A DNA stretch of 64,000 bases from GWE2-42-39 sp963668595 (GCA_963668595.1 OY764876.1:1860001-1924000); one strand, 5' to 3'; counted from the stretch's first letter, positions 9,831-19,603 are shown. Translations and numbers: made by a program. Notes: generated by a model not told the origin, from the sequence alone.

Positions 9831-11390
9831 ATGAAGAGACTGATTCCCCTCGTACTGATCGTATTTGCTGTCAATCCGATTTTTGCAAACGGAAAAACAA
9901 AAGATGAACTCCGCCGGGTACGAACCATTCAAGTATCAGCCATTGACAGTTTGAACGGCTACAACAAATATTACCAGCTTCCGGACGAAGATCTAAACGA
10001 TTTATTTGTTGCACAGATTGACAGCCTCGTTAATTCGTGGTACGTACAAAATGCCTTTGTTATGGACAGCGTGGACATTGCCGACATGGATACGTTGGCA
10101 CTTTTGCCAGACTCGGTATATATTCAGCGTCTGCAATCAATTGATTCATTTGTCGATCTGTCGTACAACGAAACAGTAAAGAATTTTATCGGCCTATATA
10201 CGCTGCGTAAACGAAATCTTACAGAAGTGATGCTGGGTTTGGCAAGTTATTACTTCCCTATTTTTGAAGAAGCACTTGACAAGTACAACCTTCCAATGGA
10301 ATTGAAATATTTGTCAATTATCGAATCAGCTCTCAATCCCACGATTCGCTCACGTGCAAATGCAGTCGGATTGTGGCAATTTATGTACGGAACAGGGAAA
10401 ATGCTAAAACTCGAAATAAACACCTTTGTTGACGAGCGTTGCGACCCTGTAAAATCAACCGAAGCTGCTGCCAAATACCTGAGCGATTTATACAAAATAT
10501 ATCAAAACTGGCATTTGGTAATTGCAGCCTACAACTGCGGTCCCGGAAATGTAAAAAAAGCTATTCAACGAAGCGGTGGAGCACACGACTATTGGTCAAT
10601 CTACTACAAATTACCACGCGAAACCAGGGGGTATGTTCCTGCTTTTATTGCTGCGGCATACGTTATGGAACATTATCAAAAACACAATCTACAGCCTCAT
10701 TATCCTGATTTTCCAATAGTAACCGACACGCTAACAGTTCGAAGCTATCTGCATTTCAAACAAGTATCTGACATGCTACAAATTCCAATAGAGCAGTTAC
10801 GTTCGCTAAACCCACAATACCGACGCGATATTATTCCAGGGAAAGAAGACAAAGCGTATATACTGAAAATACCGGTAGAGCAAGTAACAGCATTCATCGA
10901 TAAAGAAGACTCTATTTATGCTTACAAACGGGAAGAATTTTTCCCCAACAACAGCATTCTTGTTCCAAAGTCAACACACGAATCTCATATTGCCTCGACA
11001 AATACCAAAGGCATGGACAAGATTTACCATACAGTCAAATCAGGAGATACCCCTGGTGCTATTGCTGCATCCTACAACGTTCATCTGACCGACTTGCGTA
11101 ACTGGAATAATATCCGAAGAAACATGATTCGTATAGGGCAAAAACTGGTTATCTACAAAGCAAAAAAGGGTAATAATTCTTACGCTTCAACCACATCTGT
11201 CAGTACTTCGCAAACAAATACTGCCGACGGGGATTTTGACTACTACACTGTACGCCGGGGCGATAATTTATACACCATTGCACGACGCTATCCGGGAATC
11301 TCAAATAAAGATATTATCAGAGTGAATGGCTTATCAAGTTCAGGGAGTATCTTTCCCGGACAAAAGCTGAAAATTCCTCGCAGAGCTTAA
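9831..11390 (+). CDS. MltD-like lytic transglycosylase with two LysM domains
   Basis: The 519-aa protein starts with a signal peptide (residues 1-20). The SLT domain spans about 145-260, with the catalytic-glutamate motif IIESALNP, the GLWQFMYGTGK segment and the AYNCGPGN motif. Two LysM peptidoglycan-binding modules lie at the C-terminus: YHTVKSGDTPGAIAASYNV and YYTVRRGDNLYTIARRYP. It should cleave glycan strands non-hydrolytically, forming 1,6-anhydromuropeptides in the periplasm. The architecture is that of MltD, though the gene name is not certain. The gene lies 140 bp after the DUF5683 gene in the same direction. Confidence 0.9.
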   Translation: MKRLIPLVLIVFAVNPIFANGKTKDELRRVRTIQVSAIDSLNGYNKYYQLPDEDLNDLFVAQIDSLVNSWYVQNAFVMDSVDIADMDTLALLPDSVYIQRLQSIDSFVDLSYNETVKNFIGLYTLRKRNLTEVMLGLASYYFPIFEEALDKYNLPMELKYLSIIESALNPTIRSRANAVGLWQFMYGTGKMLKLEINTFVDERCDPVKSTEAAAKYLSDLYKIYQNWHLVIAAYNCGPGNVKKAIQRSGGAHDYWSIYYKLPRETRGYVPAFIAAAYVMEHYQKHNLQPHYPDFPIVTDTLTVRSYLHFKQVSDMLQIPIEQLRSLNPQYRRDIIPGKEDKAYILKIPVEQVTAFIDKEDSIYAYKREEFFPNNSILVPKSTHESHIASTNTKGMDKIYHTVKSGDTPGAIAASYNVHLTDLRNWNNIRRNMIRIGQKLVIYKAKKGNNSYASTTSVSTSQTNTADGDFDYYTVRRGDNLYTIARRYPGISNKDIIRVNGLSSSGSIFPGQKLKIPRRA

Positions 11391-11501
11391 TTCAACCAGA
11401 TAATAATTACTTGAATAAAAAGAGCACTTATTTTAATGAAGCTAGTTGAATTTACCGATTCATTTTTATAGTTTTACTTTTTAAGCAAAACAATAAACTG
11501 C

Positions 11502-12866
11502 ATGAAGCCAATCCGTAGTTTCTTTTATTTATTCATTATTCTTGCCGGCTTTCTGTTGGTTTCTCGTTTTCTTATTGATCCGATTAAAAATGAGCAATTT
11601 AGTAAGCAAGATAGCATCCCCGGTTTTGTTTCCGATTCAGCACTTATCATTGCTCCCGATATTTTTGCCGACAGTATTTCTGTTTTTTCTTCGGTACAAG
11701 CAAGCAAACCCATAAAAACGACCGACGAAGCTCCGATTTGTTATCCATCAGGAGATTCAACTGCATTGAATTCTTTTTTCGATAAAATGGTAGCTGCTCA
11801 ATCATCCACTGAGCCTGCTCGCATCTTGTATTTTGGCGACTCTCAATTAGAAGGCGACCGGGTTACAGGAGCTATTCGGAGCCGTTTTCAAGAAGTTTTC
11901 GGAGGAGGAGGATCTGGGTTCCTGACTCCCGATTTACTGTATTCCACTAGTCGGTCGGTCAATATTGAACGTTCCGACAACTGGAGTTACCTCACGCTGA
12001 AAGATTTTAACGGAGCTCAGGAAAACAATTCCATATTATTCCATTCGGCATCACTGGAAGCAGGAGAAAAAGGTTGGTTTAAACTCAAACATTTGGGCGG
12101 TAAATCGGCTGCTCAGCGTTTTTCTGTTATGAAAGTATTTTATCAGGCAACCGATTCGCTGTCGCTTGAAGTAAAACAAGATCAGAAAACAGTGTATTCA
12201 GGAAAACTTCCGGGACATCCATCAATACGGGCTCTGAATTTCAAATTCACCGACAATCCTACGAGTGTTGAATTTATTTTTCAGTCGAAAGAAACGCTGC
12301 AATTAACTGCTTTCTCGCTCGAAAACCAGAATGGTATTCAGGTTGACAATATTGCCCTTCGTGGTCAGGTTGCTCCACCACTCAGTCGCTCCAATATGCA
12401 ATCACTGAGAGAAACGATTCGCTTAATCAATCCATCGTTGTGTATTTGGCAATTTGGCGTAAATCTGGTTCCGTATCCACGCGACAACTACGATTATTAT
12501 CGCGAACTGCTTATCAATGAGATTTGGCTACTAAAACAACTTATGCCTGATGTTCCGGTGTTACTGGTGGGACTTTCGGATATGGCAAAAAAAGAAAATG
12601 GAAAAATGATTTCGTACCCCAATATTCAGGCAATTAAGAAAGCCCAGTTGGAGGCAGCACAATTGTGTCATTGTGTTTATTGGGATCTGGAAGCATTTAT
12701 GGGAGGCCCAGGATCAATGATAAAATGGGTAGAATCCGATCCTCGCCTGGGACAAAAAGACTACATTCACTTTACAGAAAAAGGTGCACAATACGTCGGA
12801 GAGCATTTGGCTGATTTACTGCTGAATGAGTATCAGTATTATCAAAAAACAAAAGACACAGAATGA
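11502..12866 (+). CDS. SGNH-hydrolase-like exported protein paired with MBOAT acyltransferase
   Basis: This 454-aa protein has an N-terminal membrane anchor or signal (residues 7-25). A GDSL/SGNH-type block I, GDSQLEGDRV, begins at G112 with S114 as the nucleophile candidate. A later block contains QFGVNL, and the C-terminal D-x-x-H-type block is KDYIHFTEKG. Its stop overlaps the start of the MBOAT gene by 4 bp (ATGA). SGNH/AlgJ-like proteins beside MBOAT enzymes usually finish O-acetylation of an exported polysaccharide. That role is inferred from the pairing; the polymer is unknown. Confidence 0.75.
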   Translation: MKPIRSFFYLFIILAGFLLVSRFLIDPIKNEQFSKQDSIPGFVSDSALIIAPDIFADSISVFSSVQASKPIKTTDEAPICYPSGDSTALNSFFDKMVAAQSSTEPARILYFGDSQLEGDRVTGAIRSRFQEVFGGGGSGFLTPDLLYSTSRSVNIERSDNWSYLTLKDFNGAQENNSILFHSASLEAGEKGWFKLKHLGGKSAAQRFSVMKVFYQATDSLSLEVKQDQKTVYSGKLPGHPSIRALNFKFTDNPTSVEFIFQSKETLQLTAFSLENQNGIQVDNIALRGQVAPPLSRSNMQSLRETIRLINPSLCIWQFGVNLVPYPRDNYDYYRELLINEIWLLKQLMPDVPVLLVGLSDMAKKENGKMISYPNIQAIKKAQLEAAQLCHCVYWDLEAFMGGPGSMIKWVESDPRLGQKDYIHFTEKGAQYVGEHLADLLLNEYQYYQKTKDTE

Positions 12867-14380
12867 ACCTGTTGAATACTACATGGGCTGACTGGTTCTT
12901 ATATTCAGAAAAAGAACCGATGTTTTTCACCAGCATAATGTTCTGGGTGTTTTTCGTGTTCTTTTTAGGCGGATATTCGCTGGTATTCTCAAAAATGCGT
13001 GCGCGCAATGTCTATTTATTACTCATCAGTCTCTTTTTCTATTTCAAAATCAACGGACTATACTTTCTGTTATTACTTTTCTCCTGCCTGTTCAACTATC
13101 AGGTTGGACTAATGATGGAGCGAAGCCAAAAACGAAAAGCAATATTGCTAGGCGCAGTCTCATTCAACCTTCTTTTTCTGGGCTTTTACAAATACGCCGT
13201 TTTCATTACCGAATCGCTCAACCAATGGTTATCAACAAATTTCAGGGCAATAAACTGGCTTACTTACATTCAGAATGAAACCATTGGCACACACGATGAT
13301 ATTTTCATGATTGCCCTTCCCATTGGCATTTCGTTTTACACATTTCAGGCAATCAGCTATTTGGTTGATGTATATAAACAACGGGTAAGCCCAGTACGAA
13401 ACTTTTACGATTTCAGCTTTTATCTCAGCTTTTTCCCGCAATTGGTATCAGGACCAATTGTTCGCGCATCGAATTTTATTCCTCAATTGTATCAGGAATA
13501 TAAACTAACCCGACAGGAATTCAGCCACTCACTTTATTTAATATTAAAAGGGCTTTTGAAAAAAATGCTCCTTGCCGATTTTCTGGCGCTGCATCTGATT
13601 GATCGTATTTTCGATGCACCCATGTCGTATTCGGGAGCCGAAAACCTACTGGCATTGTACGGTTATGCAATTCAAATTTATTGCGATTTCTCCGGATATA
13701 CTGATATTGCTATTGGATTGGCACTACTTCTGGGATTTAAAATTCCGGTCAACTTTAACTCGCCCTATCAGGCAACCAGTTTAACCGATTTCTGGCATCG
13801 CTGGCACATTTCTTTATCGCTGTGGTTGCGCGACTACCTGTATATTCCGCTGGGAGGAAACCGAAAAGGAAAATTCAGAATGCATCTGAGTTTAATTGTT
13901 ACCATGTTACTTGGTGGACTGTGGCATGGAGCCAACTGGCGATTTGTTATCTGGGGAGCAATTCACGGAGTTGCGCTATCCGTTGAAAAACTATTCCGTC
14001 AATTTATTTCTGCAGGAAAGCATTTAACCGGCTTTGTGCAAGGGGTGGCAATTTTCATCACGTTCCAGTTTGTTTGTTTTGCCTGGATATTCTTCAGACT
14101 TGAATCGTTCGAAAAAATAAATGCATTCTTTTATCAGATAAAAACCCATTTCTGGCCTCACAATTCGCTTACCGACTGGAGTGTTTATTCACATGTTCTA
14201 GTATTATTTGCTACCGGATTGGTTTTAATATGGACTCCATTCCGGATCAAGGAAAAGATACGCGGAAGTTTTATTGCCTCGCCTGTCATCATCCAAATGA
14301 CTATCGCTATTTTCATTTTATTACTTATCAGCCAGGTTTCGCAGCATGCGATGCAACCTTTTATTTATTTTCGTTTTTAA
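12863..14380 (+). CDS. MBOAT O-acyltransferase, AlgI-like
   Basis: The 505-aa polytopic protein belongs to the membrane-bound O-acyltransferase family. It shows the AlgI-type blocks: SYLVDVYKQRV, FFPQLVSGPIVRA, the YCDFSGYTDIAIG motif and DFWHRWHISLS-WLRDYLYIPLGG. The catalytic histidine motif GGLWHGANWRF has H355 as the expected active residue. It should move an acyl group across the membrane for transfer to an extracytoplasmic glycan. Translational coupling (4-bp overlap) to the SGNH protein upstream supports a two-component O-acetylation module. Confidence 0.92.
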   Translation: MNLLNTTWADWFLYSEKEPMFFTSIMFWVFFVFFLGGYSLVFSKMRARNVYLLLISLFFYFKINGLYFLLLLFSCLFNYQVGLMMERSQKRKAILLGAVSFNLLFLGFYKYAVFITESLNQWLSTNFRAINWLTYIQNETIGTHDDIFMIALPIGISFYTFQAISYLVDVYKQRVSPVRNFYDFSFYLSFFPQLVSGPIVRASNFIPQLYQEYKLTRQEFSHSLYLILKGLLKKMLLADFLALHLIDRIFDAPMSYSGAENLLALYGYAIQIYCDFSGYTDIAIGLALLLGFKIPVNFNSPYQATSLTDFWHRWHISLSLWLRDYLYIPLGGNRKGKFRMHLSLIVTMLLGGLWHGANWRFVIWGAIHGVALSVEKLFRQFISAGKHLTGFVQGVAIFITFQFVCFAWIFFRLESFEKINAFFYQIKTHFWPHNSLTDWSVYSHVLVLFATGLVLIWTPFRIKEKIRGSFIASPVIIQMTIAIFILLLISQVSQHAMQPFIYFRF

Positions 14381-14383
14381 CCA

Positions 14384-14418
14384 GAAAAGCCTCCCGCTTA
14401 TTCAACAGAAGGCTTTTC
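14384..14418. terminator. possible bidirectional terminator between MBOAT and dsbD
   Basis: GAAAAGCCT (14384-14392) pairs with AGGCTTTTC (14410-14418), giving a 9-bp stem with a 17-base loop between two convergent genes. The AAAA/TTTT ends are inside the stem and there is no long T-run, so this is tentative. Confidence 0.4.
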
Positions 14419-14457
14419 AAGCTAAACTAAATTACGCAGCCCAAGCTGGCTATACTT

Positions 14458-16575
14458 TTATTCATTCGAAGCATTACCCGAAGTAACAGCTTTCTTTGCT
14501 TTGAAGTTTTTCACGCCTTCATCCAGAAATGCCACAAAATTGTCAGGATTCAAATCGTATGCTTTCGGCGACACAAGGTTATTCCCTTCATGATCAAGCA
14601 ATACGTAATAAGGCTGAGCATTTACACCGTATTTCACGATCTGGAAGTCAGCATATTTTTTACCAATAGTCTTTTTTGTTTTACCATCATATTTCGAAAC
14701 AATCCACTGGTCTTCTGATAATTCCGTTTTGTCATCCACATAAAGTGCAACCACCACATAGTCGTTTCTCAGACGCTGAAGCACACGCGGATCGGACCAT
14801 ACCGCAGCTTCCATTTCGCGACAATTAACACACCCGTGCCCTGTAAAATCGATGAATACGGGCTTATCTAATTTTTTTGCGCAGGCCAAACCTTGTTCGT
14901 AGTCGAAATAGCCTTCCAGTCCATGCGGAAGATGAAGAAATTCGCCATAAAGAGGTTTTTCGCAAATACTACTATCCGTTTCGCCAAACGAACCAGCACT
15001 CGCTACTTTTATTTCATCACGAATTATTTTGTGCAAGTCGAAATCGTGAGTTGTTTGCGGAGGCAAATAACCAGATATAGCTTTTAGCGGAGCGCCAAAC
15101 ATTCCGGGAATCAGATATACTACAAAAGCAAACGATGCAATCGACAACATCAATTTTGGCACCGAAATAAATTTGGTATCGCTATCATGCGAAAATTTCA
15201 GTTTTCCCAGTAAATAAAGCCCTAACAAGGTAAATATCACAATCCAGAGAGCCAAATACACTTCACGATCCAGAATTCCCCAGTGATACGTTTGATCGGC
15301 AACACTCAGGAATTTCAATCCAAGAGCCAGCTCCAGAAATCCCAATACTACTTTTACCGAATTGAGCCATCCTCCCGATTTGGGTAAATTATTTAACCAA
15401 GCGGGGAATAATGCAAATAATGTAAATGGAAGAGCAAAGGCTAGCGAGAAACCAAACATTCCGATAATAGGTTTCAAAACCTGTCCTCCGGCCGATTCAA
15501 CAAGAATTGCCCCAACAATTGGCCCGGTACATGAAAAAGAAACCAAAACCAAGGTCAATGCCATGAAAAACGCCCCTAAAAAGCCTCCTTTGTCAACCTG
15601 ACTGTCTGACTTATTAACCAGCCAACTCGGTAAAACAATCTCAAACATTCCGAAGAAAGAGAATGCAAACACCATAAAAATGACAAAGAATATGAGATTC
15701 GGGATCCAATGTGTGCTCAGCCAGTTTGCAATATCAGGGCCGAAAATAACTGATACAACTGTTCCAATAATTGTGTAAATGGCTATGATTGATACCCCAT
15801 AAAATGAAGCATGCAACTTCGATTTGAGTTTCGACTCACCACTACGCATAAAGAAGGAAACCGTCATCGGAATCATCGGGAATACACATGGAGTAAGTAT
15901 TGCTGCTAAACCGGCAAGAAAAGAGAAGAAAAAGAACATCCACAGCGAACGCGATGAATTGTCAGTTGTCGCAGGAGCAGATGCTTCTTCGGCGTTTGCA
16001 ATCTGATTTACAGGCTCAGGTTCAGTTGTTGTCGTCAGCGTATCGTTTGACTGTTTTTCAGTTGCAACAGGACTTGCATCCACTGTCTCACTCATAGTTG
16101 TTTTTACCGCCTGAGCCGCAGATACCGGAATTTTAATCGCAAAATCAGCTTCAATCGGAGGTGTGCACGTTTCATCGTTGCAACTCATAAACTCGACATA
16201 ACCTTTTATTTCGGTGAGGTTTTTATCCAGAAGTTTTACCTTTTGTTTGAAAACAACTCGGTTTTCATAGTACCTCAATTTCAACCCAAAGTTTTCGTCG
16301 AATATTTCGGTCGGAGAAGGACTTTTTGCAAGATTTCCAAGCAAACGGATTTTTGAATCATTTTCATAAACGAACGAAGTTGAAATTGGACCTCCCTCCG
16401 GAAGGGATGTGTCGTACAGATGCCAGCCCGGCTCGATTTCTGCAGTAAAAACCAATTCAATTTCCTCTCCGTTTGCTTTCGAACTGAAGCTCCACTTTAC
16501 CGGTTCAAGCACTTGCGAGAAGCCATAAAAATTGAGCAAAATTATTCCGAACAGAACAAATAGCTTTTTCATCAT
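14458..16575 (-). CDS. dsbD: thiol:disulfide interchange protein DsbD
   Basis: DsbD carries electrons from cytoplasmic thioredoxin across the membrane to periplasmic thiol proteins. The protein, 705 aa from the chosen ATG, has a signal peptide and an N-terminal immunoglobulin-like DsbD-alpha domain with the pair MSCNDETCTPP. The eight-helix DsbD-beta region carries the paired cysteines in LTPCVFPM and SFSCTGPIV. A C-terminal thioredoxin-like domain has the redox motif GCVNCREME (CVNC). An in-frame start 18 codons upstream exists, but the tandem ATGs at 16575 and 16572 directly precede the signal peptide KKLFVLFGIILLNFYG. Confidence 0.93.
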   Translation of the reverse strand: MMKKLFVLFGIILLNFYGFSQVLEPVKWSFSSKANGEEIELVFTAEIEPGWHLYDTSLPEGGPISTSFVYENDSKIRLLGNLAKSPSPTEIFDENFGLKLRYYENRVVFKQKVKLLDKNLTEIKGYVEFMSCNDETCTPPIEADFAIKIPVSAAQAVKTTMSETVDASPVATEKQSNDTLTTTTEPEPVNQIANAEEASAPATTDNSSRSLWMFFFFSFLAGLAAILTPCVFPMIPMTVSFFMRSGESKLKSKLHASFYGVSIIAIYTIIGTVVSVIFGPDIANWLSTHWIPNLIFFVIFMVFAFSFFGMFEIVLPSWLVNKSDSQVDKGGFLGAFFMALTLVLVSFSCTGPIVGAILVESAGGQVLKPIIGMFGFSLAFALPFTLFALFPAWLNNLPKSGGWLNSVKVVLGFLELALGLKFLSVADQTYHWGILDREVYLALWIVIFTLLGLYLLGKLKFSHDSDTKFISVPKLMLSIASFAFVVYLIPGMFGAPLKAISGYLPPQTTHDFDLHKIIRDEIKVASAGSFGETDSSICEKPLYGEFLHLPHGLEGYFDYEQGLACAKKLDKPVFIDFTGHGCVNCREMEAAVWSDPRVLQRLRNDYVVVALYVDDKTELSEDQWIVSKYDGKTKKTIGKKYADFQIVKYGVNAQPYYVLLDHEGNNLVSPKAYDLNPDNFVAFLDEGVKNFKAKKAVTSGNASNE

Positions 16576-16692
16576 ACGTGGTAAATTTTTATTGTTGTAT
16601 TTTCTTTTTTCCGAAACGAAAGTAAACAAACAATAAATCCTAACGGCAACAACAAGGGTGGATTATTCCGAATTAAGAGGTTGAATAAAGGT

Positions 16693-17760
16693 TTAGTCCT
16701 TCATTCGTTGGGCAATAATTTGCTGATTATAAATATCAACCGCATCCTGACGATTATTCACACCTAGTTTTTTGTAAATATTGTTCAGATGCGTTTTTAT
16801 CGTACTCAGCTCAACAAATAATTCGGATGCTATCTCTTTATTGGCCTTTCCTTGCGATAACTTTTCCAGAATCGACAGTTCTTTTTCCGACAAAAAAGAA
16901 AGCAGTTGCGTTTGATTTTTCACCATCGTTTTTTTTCGGTGTTCACGAAAAATAAAAAATGCCAGCACCAAAATAATTAATGTTTGCAGCGCAATAACCC
17001 AATCTTTCCAGGGAGACGACAACTCCGGAATTTCGCAAACAACCTTCCGATATTCGGTCAGGCTGTTCAACTGCTCGTTATAAAAAGTAGAATATGATGA
17101 TTTGGGATACGCTTTGCCTATTTGCTCCTGAAGATTAAAATAAAGATTGCTGTTTCTCAAAAAATCAGTTTCCTTATCGTCGATGTGGTACAAGGCAAAA
17201 AGGGCAATCAGCGGATCGTTGCACGTGCCAATAAAATCATGAATATATTTATTCAGACTCTGGCTGATAAAATTCCGTTTTGCTTTGGTTCCACCATTAT
17301 CAAGCAGTTCCTTTTTCTGATAAAATTCTGTTTCAAAACCGCATAATCTTTCATTCTTTTCTGAACCAACAAAAGAAATGGTGGTGAAAATATTATTCGG
17401 ATCGCTGTTTGAAAGAGTAATTTTATCATTATTCCCGAGAATCAGGTGCATAAAATTCCGAACAGGGCTATGATAAAATTCAACTGCCGAAAAACTATTC
17501 TGAACCAAATAAAGTCGATAGAAATGAGGATCATCCGGCAAATCATCACCAGAGAGAGTAAATGTGCCATCCGCAGCAAGCTGGGCTGAGTTAATTTTAA
17601 ATTCGGGCGAGGCAACAAAAAATTTATCCGGCGTATCAATTGATGCCAGATAAAGCACTGGTTGCCACTGTTCTGAAATATTTAACTTCCCTTTTATTTC
17701 GTAACCAAGGGATAATTTCAGGCTAAAAAAACAGAGTAAAAATAAAACGACCCGACTCAC
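16693..17760 (-). CDS. membrane-tethered LuxR-type regulator with periplasmic sensor domain
   Basis: The 355-aa protein has a signal peptide, then an extracytoplasmic beta-rich domain resembling DUF4369 (thioredoxin-associated) segments (residues about 20-230). One membrane helix follows near 255-272 (LQTLIILVLAFFIF). A cytoplasmic LuxR-family HTH closes the protein, with SEKELSILEKLSQGKANKEIA and the recognition-helix region LSTIKTHLNNIYKKLGV. It is a one-component transmembrane regulator with no receiver domain. It sits 63 bp downstream of rng's stop, beyond a terminator, and upstream of dsbD in the same direction. Control of the envelope-redox gene dsbD is a guess from position. Confidence 0.8.
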   Translation of the reverse strand: MSRVVLFLLCFFSLKLSLGYEIKGKLNISEQWQPVLYLASIDTPDKFFVASPEFKINSAQLAADGTFTLSGDDLPDDPHFYRLYLVQNSFSAVEFYHSPVRNFMHLILGNNDKITLSNSDPNNIFTTISFVGSEKNERLCGFETEFYQKKELLDNGGTKAKRNFISQSLNKYIHDFIGTCNDPLIALFALYHIDDKETDFLRNSNLYFNLQEQIGKAYPKSSYSTFYNEQLNSLTEYRKVVCEIPELSSPWKDWVIALQTLIILVLAFFIFREHRKKTMVKNQTQLLSFLSEKELSILEKLSQGKANKEIASELFVELSTIKTHLNNIYKKLGVNNRQDAVDIYNQQIIAQRMKD

Positions 17761-17787
17761 GATTATTGTTTTGAGGCTTAAAAATAA

Positions 17788-17814
17788 AAAATCCCGGTGA
17801 ATAACCGGGATTTT
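17788..17814 (-). terminator. Rho-independent terminator of rng
   Basis: An 11-bp perfect stem, AAAATCCCGGT (17788-17798) with ACCGGGATTTT (17804-17814), encloses a 5-base loop. On the minus strand it is followed by a T-rich tract (TTTTTTATTTTT). It lies just after the rng stop codon. Confidence 0.9.
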
Positions 17815-17823
17815 AAAATGAAA

Positions 17824-19374
17824 TTACAGAATGATTTCTTCCAGATTTTCGTCGAGAAAGTGATACTCCGTCATGTCTTGGGAGCCAATACTTTCTACAT
17901 TAATGCGTTTAAAAAATTTGAACGCCCATTTTTGTTTGATCGACCAAATACCTTTTGTAAGGTATGCGGCCACATAAGGATGAACCCGAATTGTCAGTCT
18001 CTTTTTATTCAGTTCACTGAATATGTAATTGACTCTATTCTCCAGTTCGTCAGTAAAAAGTACGGTAGGCGTCACTTTTCCGGACCCTTTACAAACCGGA
18101 CAAACTTCGGTGGTATCAATGTGTTCTTCAGGCCTTACACGTTGCCGGGTAATTTGCATCAAACAGAATTTACTCAAAGGTAAAATGTTGTGTTTGGTGC
18201 GGTCGGCATCCATGGCCTCTCTCATTTTGTCGTACACTTTGGTACGATTCTCGGGCACATGCATATCGATAAAATCGATTACAATAATACCGCCCATGTC
18301 TCTCAACCTCAGTTGCCGCGCTATTTCTTCGGCAGCAGACAGGTTCACTTCCAATGCATTCGTTTCCTGATCGATGCCAACTTTCGAGCGATTTCCGCTG
18401 TTTACATCAATCACATGAAATGCTTCGGTGTGTTCAATAATCAGGTAAGCTCCATTCTTGAAGGATACGGTCTTACCGAAAGATGCTTTGATTTGCTTTT
18501 CAACCCCGTAATAATCGAAAATTGGCTGTCCTCCTTTATAGAGTTTTACAATTTTCTTTTTTTCGGGAGCAATCGATTCAATGTATTCTGTAATTTCATC
18601 AAAAACAGTCGCATCGTTAACAATGATACTGTTAAAGTCGGGATGATAAATATCCCGGAGCAAGGCAGTAGTCCGGCCAAGTTCTCCAACAATTAATGAG
18701 GGAGACTGAGCTGTCTTCAATGTATTAAACATCGATTCGAACTTTGCCACTAATCTTTTTAGTTCCTGATCGAGCTCAGCCACACGTTTACCTTCGGCTG
18801 CAGTACGTACAATGACCCCGTATTTACGAGGGCGAATACTCTGTATCAGCTTTTTGAGTCGGCTTTTTTCTTCGGCAGATTCTATTTTCTGCGAAATACT
18901 GACTTTTTCGCTGAATGGCATCAAAACCATGTTACGTCCGGCAATCGAAAGTTCCGAAGTTAAACGCGGTCCTTTCGTCGAAATAGGTTCTTTGGCGATT
19001 TGCACTAAAATGCTCTGGCCAATTTTCAAAATGTCCGTAATCTTGCCATCTTTATTAATATCTGGCTCAGACTGGATTTTTGAGAGGGAAGAAATCTTGT
19101 TCTTTTTTGACGAGGCGGCTTTCAAAAACTTACTCAAAGTTGAGTACTGAGGCCCCATGTCCAGATAATGCAGAAAAGCATCTTTTTCGTATCCAACATC
19201 GATGAAGGCAGCATTTAAACTGGGCATTATTTTCTTCACACGGCCTAAATAAATATCCCCGACCGCAAATTTTGCCCCGCTCTTTTCTCTGTTTAGCTCT
19301 GCCAGCCGCTTGTTTTCAAGCAAGGCGATCACAACTTCAGAGGGAGAGACATTGATAATTAAATCACTACTCAC
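17824..19374 (-). CDS. rng: ribonuclease G/E family endoribonuclease
   Basis: The 516-aa protein is an RNase G/E-type single-strand endoribonuclease for rRNA maturation and mRNA decay. It shows the embedded S1 domain near the N-terminus (GDIYLGRVKKIMPSLNAAFIDVG), and the RNase-H-like and DNase-I-like core with metal-binding D in GGIIVIDFIDM. The zinc-link CPVCKGSGKV joins subunits. It lacks the long C-terminal scaffold of RNase E, so Rng is the better name. Starting at ATG, it follows HU and the 30-aa ribosomal-type gene, separated from them by a strong hairpin, and ends at its own terminator. Confidence 0.95.
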   Translation of the reverse strand: MSSDLIINVSPSEVVIALLENKRLAELNREKSGAKFAVGDIYLGRVKKIMPSLNAAFIDVGYEKDAFLHYLDMGPQYSTLSKFLKAASSKKNKISSLSKIQSEPDINKDGKITDILKIGQSILVQIAKEPISTKGPRLTSELSIAGRNMVLMPFSEKVSISQKIESAEEKSRLKKLIQSIRPRKYGVIVRTAAEGKRVAELDQELKRLVAKFESMFNTLKTAQSPSLIVGELGRTTALLRDIYHPDFNSIIVNDATVFDEITEYIESIAPEKKKIVKLYKGGQPIFDYYGVEKQIKASFGKTVSFKNGAYLIIEHTEAFHVIDVNSGNRSKVGIDQETNALEVNLSAAEEIARQLRLRDMGGIIVIDFIDMHVPENRTKVYDKMREAMDADRTKHNILPLSKFCLMQITRQRVRPEEHIDTTEVCPVCKGSGKVTPTVLFTDELENRVNYIFSELNKKRLTIRVHPYVAAYLTKGIWSIKQKWAFKFFKRINVESIGSQDMTEYHFLDENLEEIIL

Positions 19375-19424
19375 AATGTTAAATAAAATTTAGAGAGTTA
19401 AAAAAATGCATAGACATATAAACA

Positions 19425-19462
19425 GATTAAACCTAAAGTACAGGTGTACTTTAGGTTTAATC
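19425..19462. terminator. 17-bp perfect stem-loop between small basic gene and rng
   Basis: A perfect 17-bp inverted repeat (19425-19441 with 19446-19462) has a four-base loop AGGT. It lies between the stop of the 30-aa gene and the start of rng, all on the minus strand. Reading the minus strand, the stem is followed by a moderately T-rich sequence rather than a clean T-run. It may therefore be a terminator for the HU operon or a processing/attenuation hairpin in the rng leader. Confidence 0.65.
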
Positions 19463-19503
19463 GTAAAATGTCTTTTTAAAGGCTTACGCGTAAAAAGAAA
19501 AGA

Positions 19504-19596
19504 CTATTTTTTCTTTTTATGTCTGTTTTTTCTTAATCTCTTCTTACGCTTATGCGTAGCCATCTTGTGTCTTTTTCTTTTCTTTCCGCTTGGCAT
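19504..19596 (-). CDS. 30-aa very basic ribosomal-type protein (bS22/AURKAIP1-COX24-like)
   Basis: A 30-codon gene reads MPSGKKRKRHKMATHKR and continues KKRLRKNRHKKK to a TAG stop. It consists almost entirely of K, R and H. This is the tiny ribosome-associated protein conserved across Bacteroidota and usually missed by gene callers; it resembles the AURKAIP1/COX24 (mS38, bS22) small-subunit family. It lies 7 bp after the HU stop and is probably co-transcribed with HU. The identification rests on composition, context and remembered family sequence. Confidence 0.75.
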   Translation of the reverse strand: MPSGKKRKRHKMATHKRKKRLRKNRHKKKK

Positions 19597-19603
19597 AACT
19601 TAT

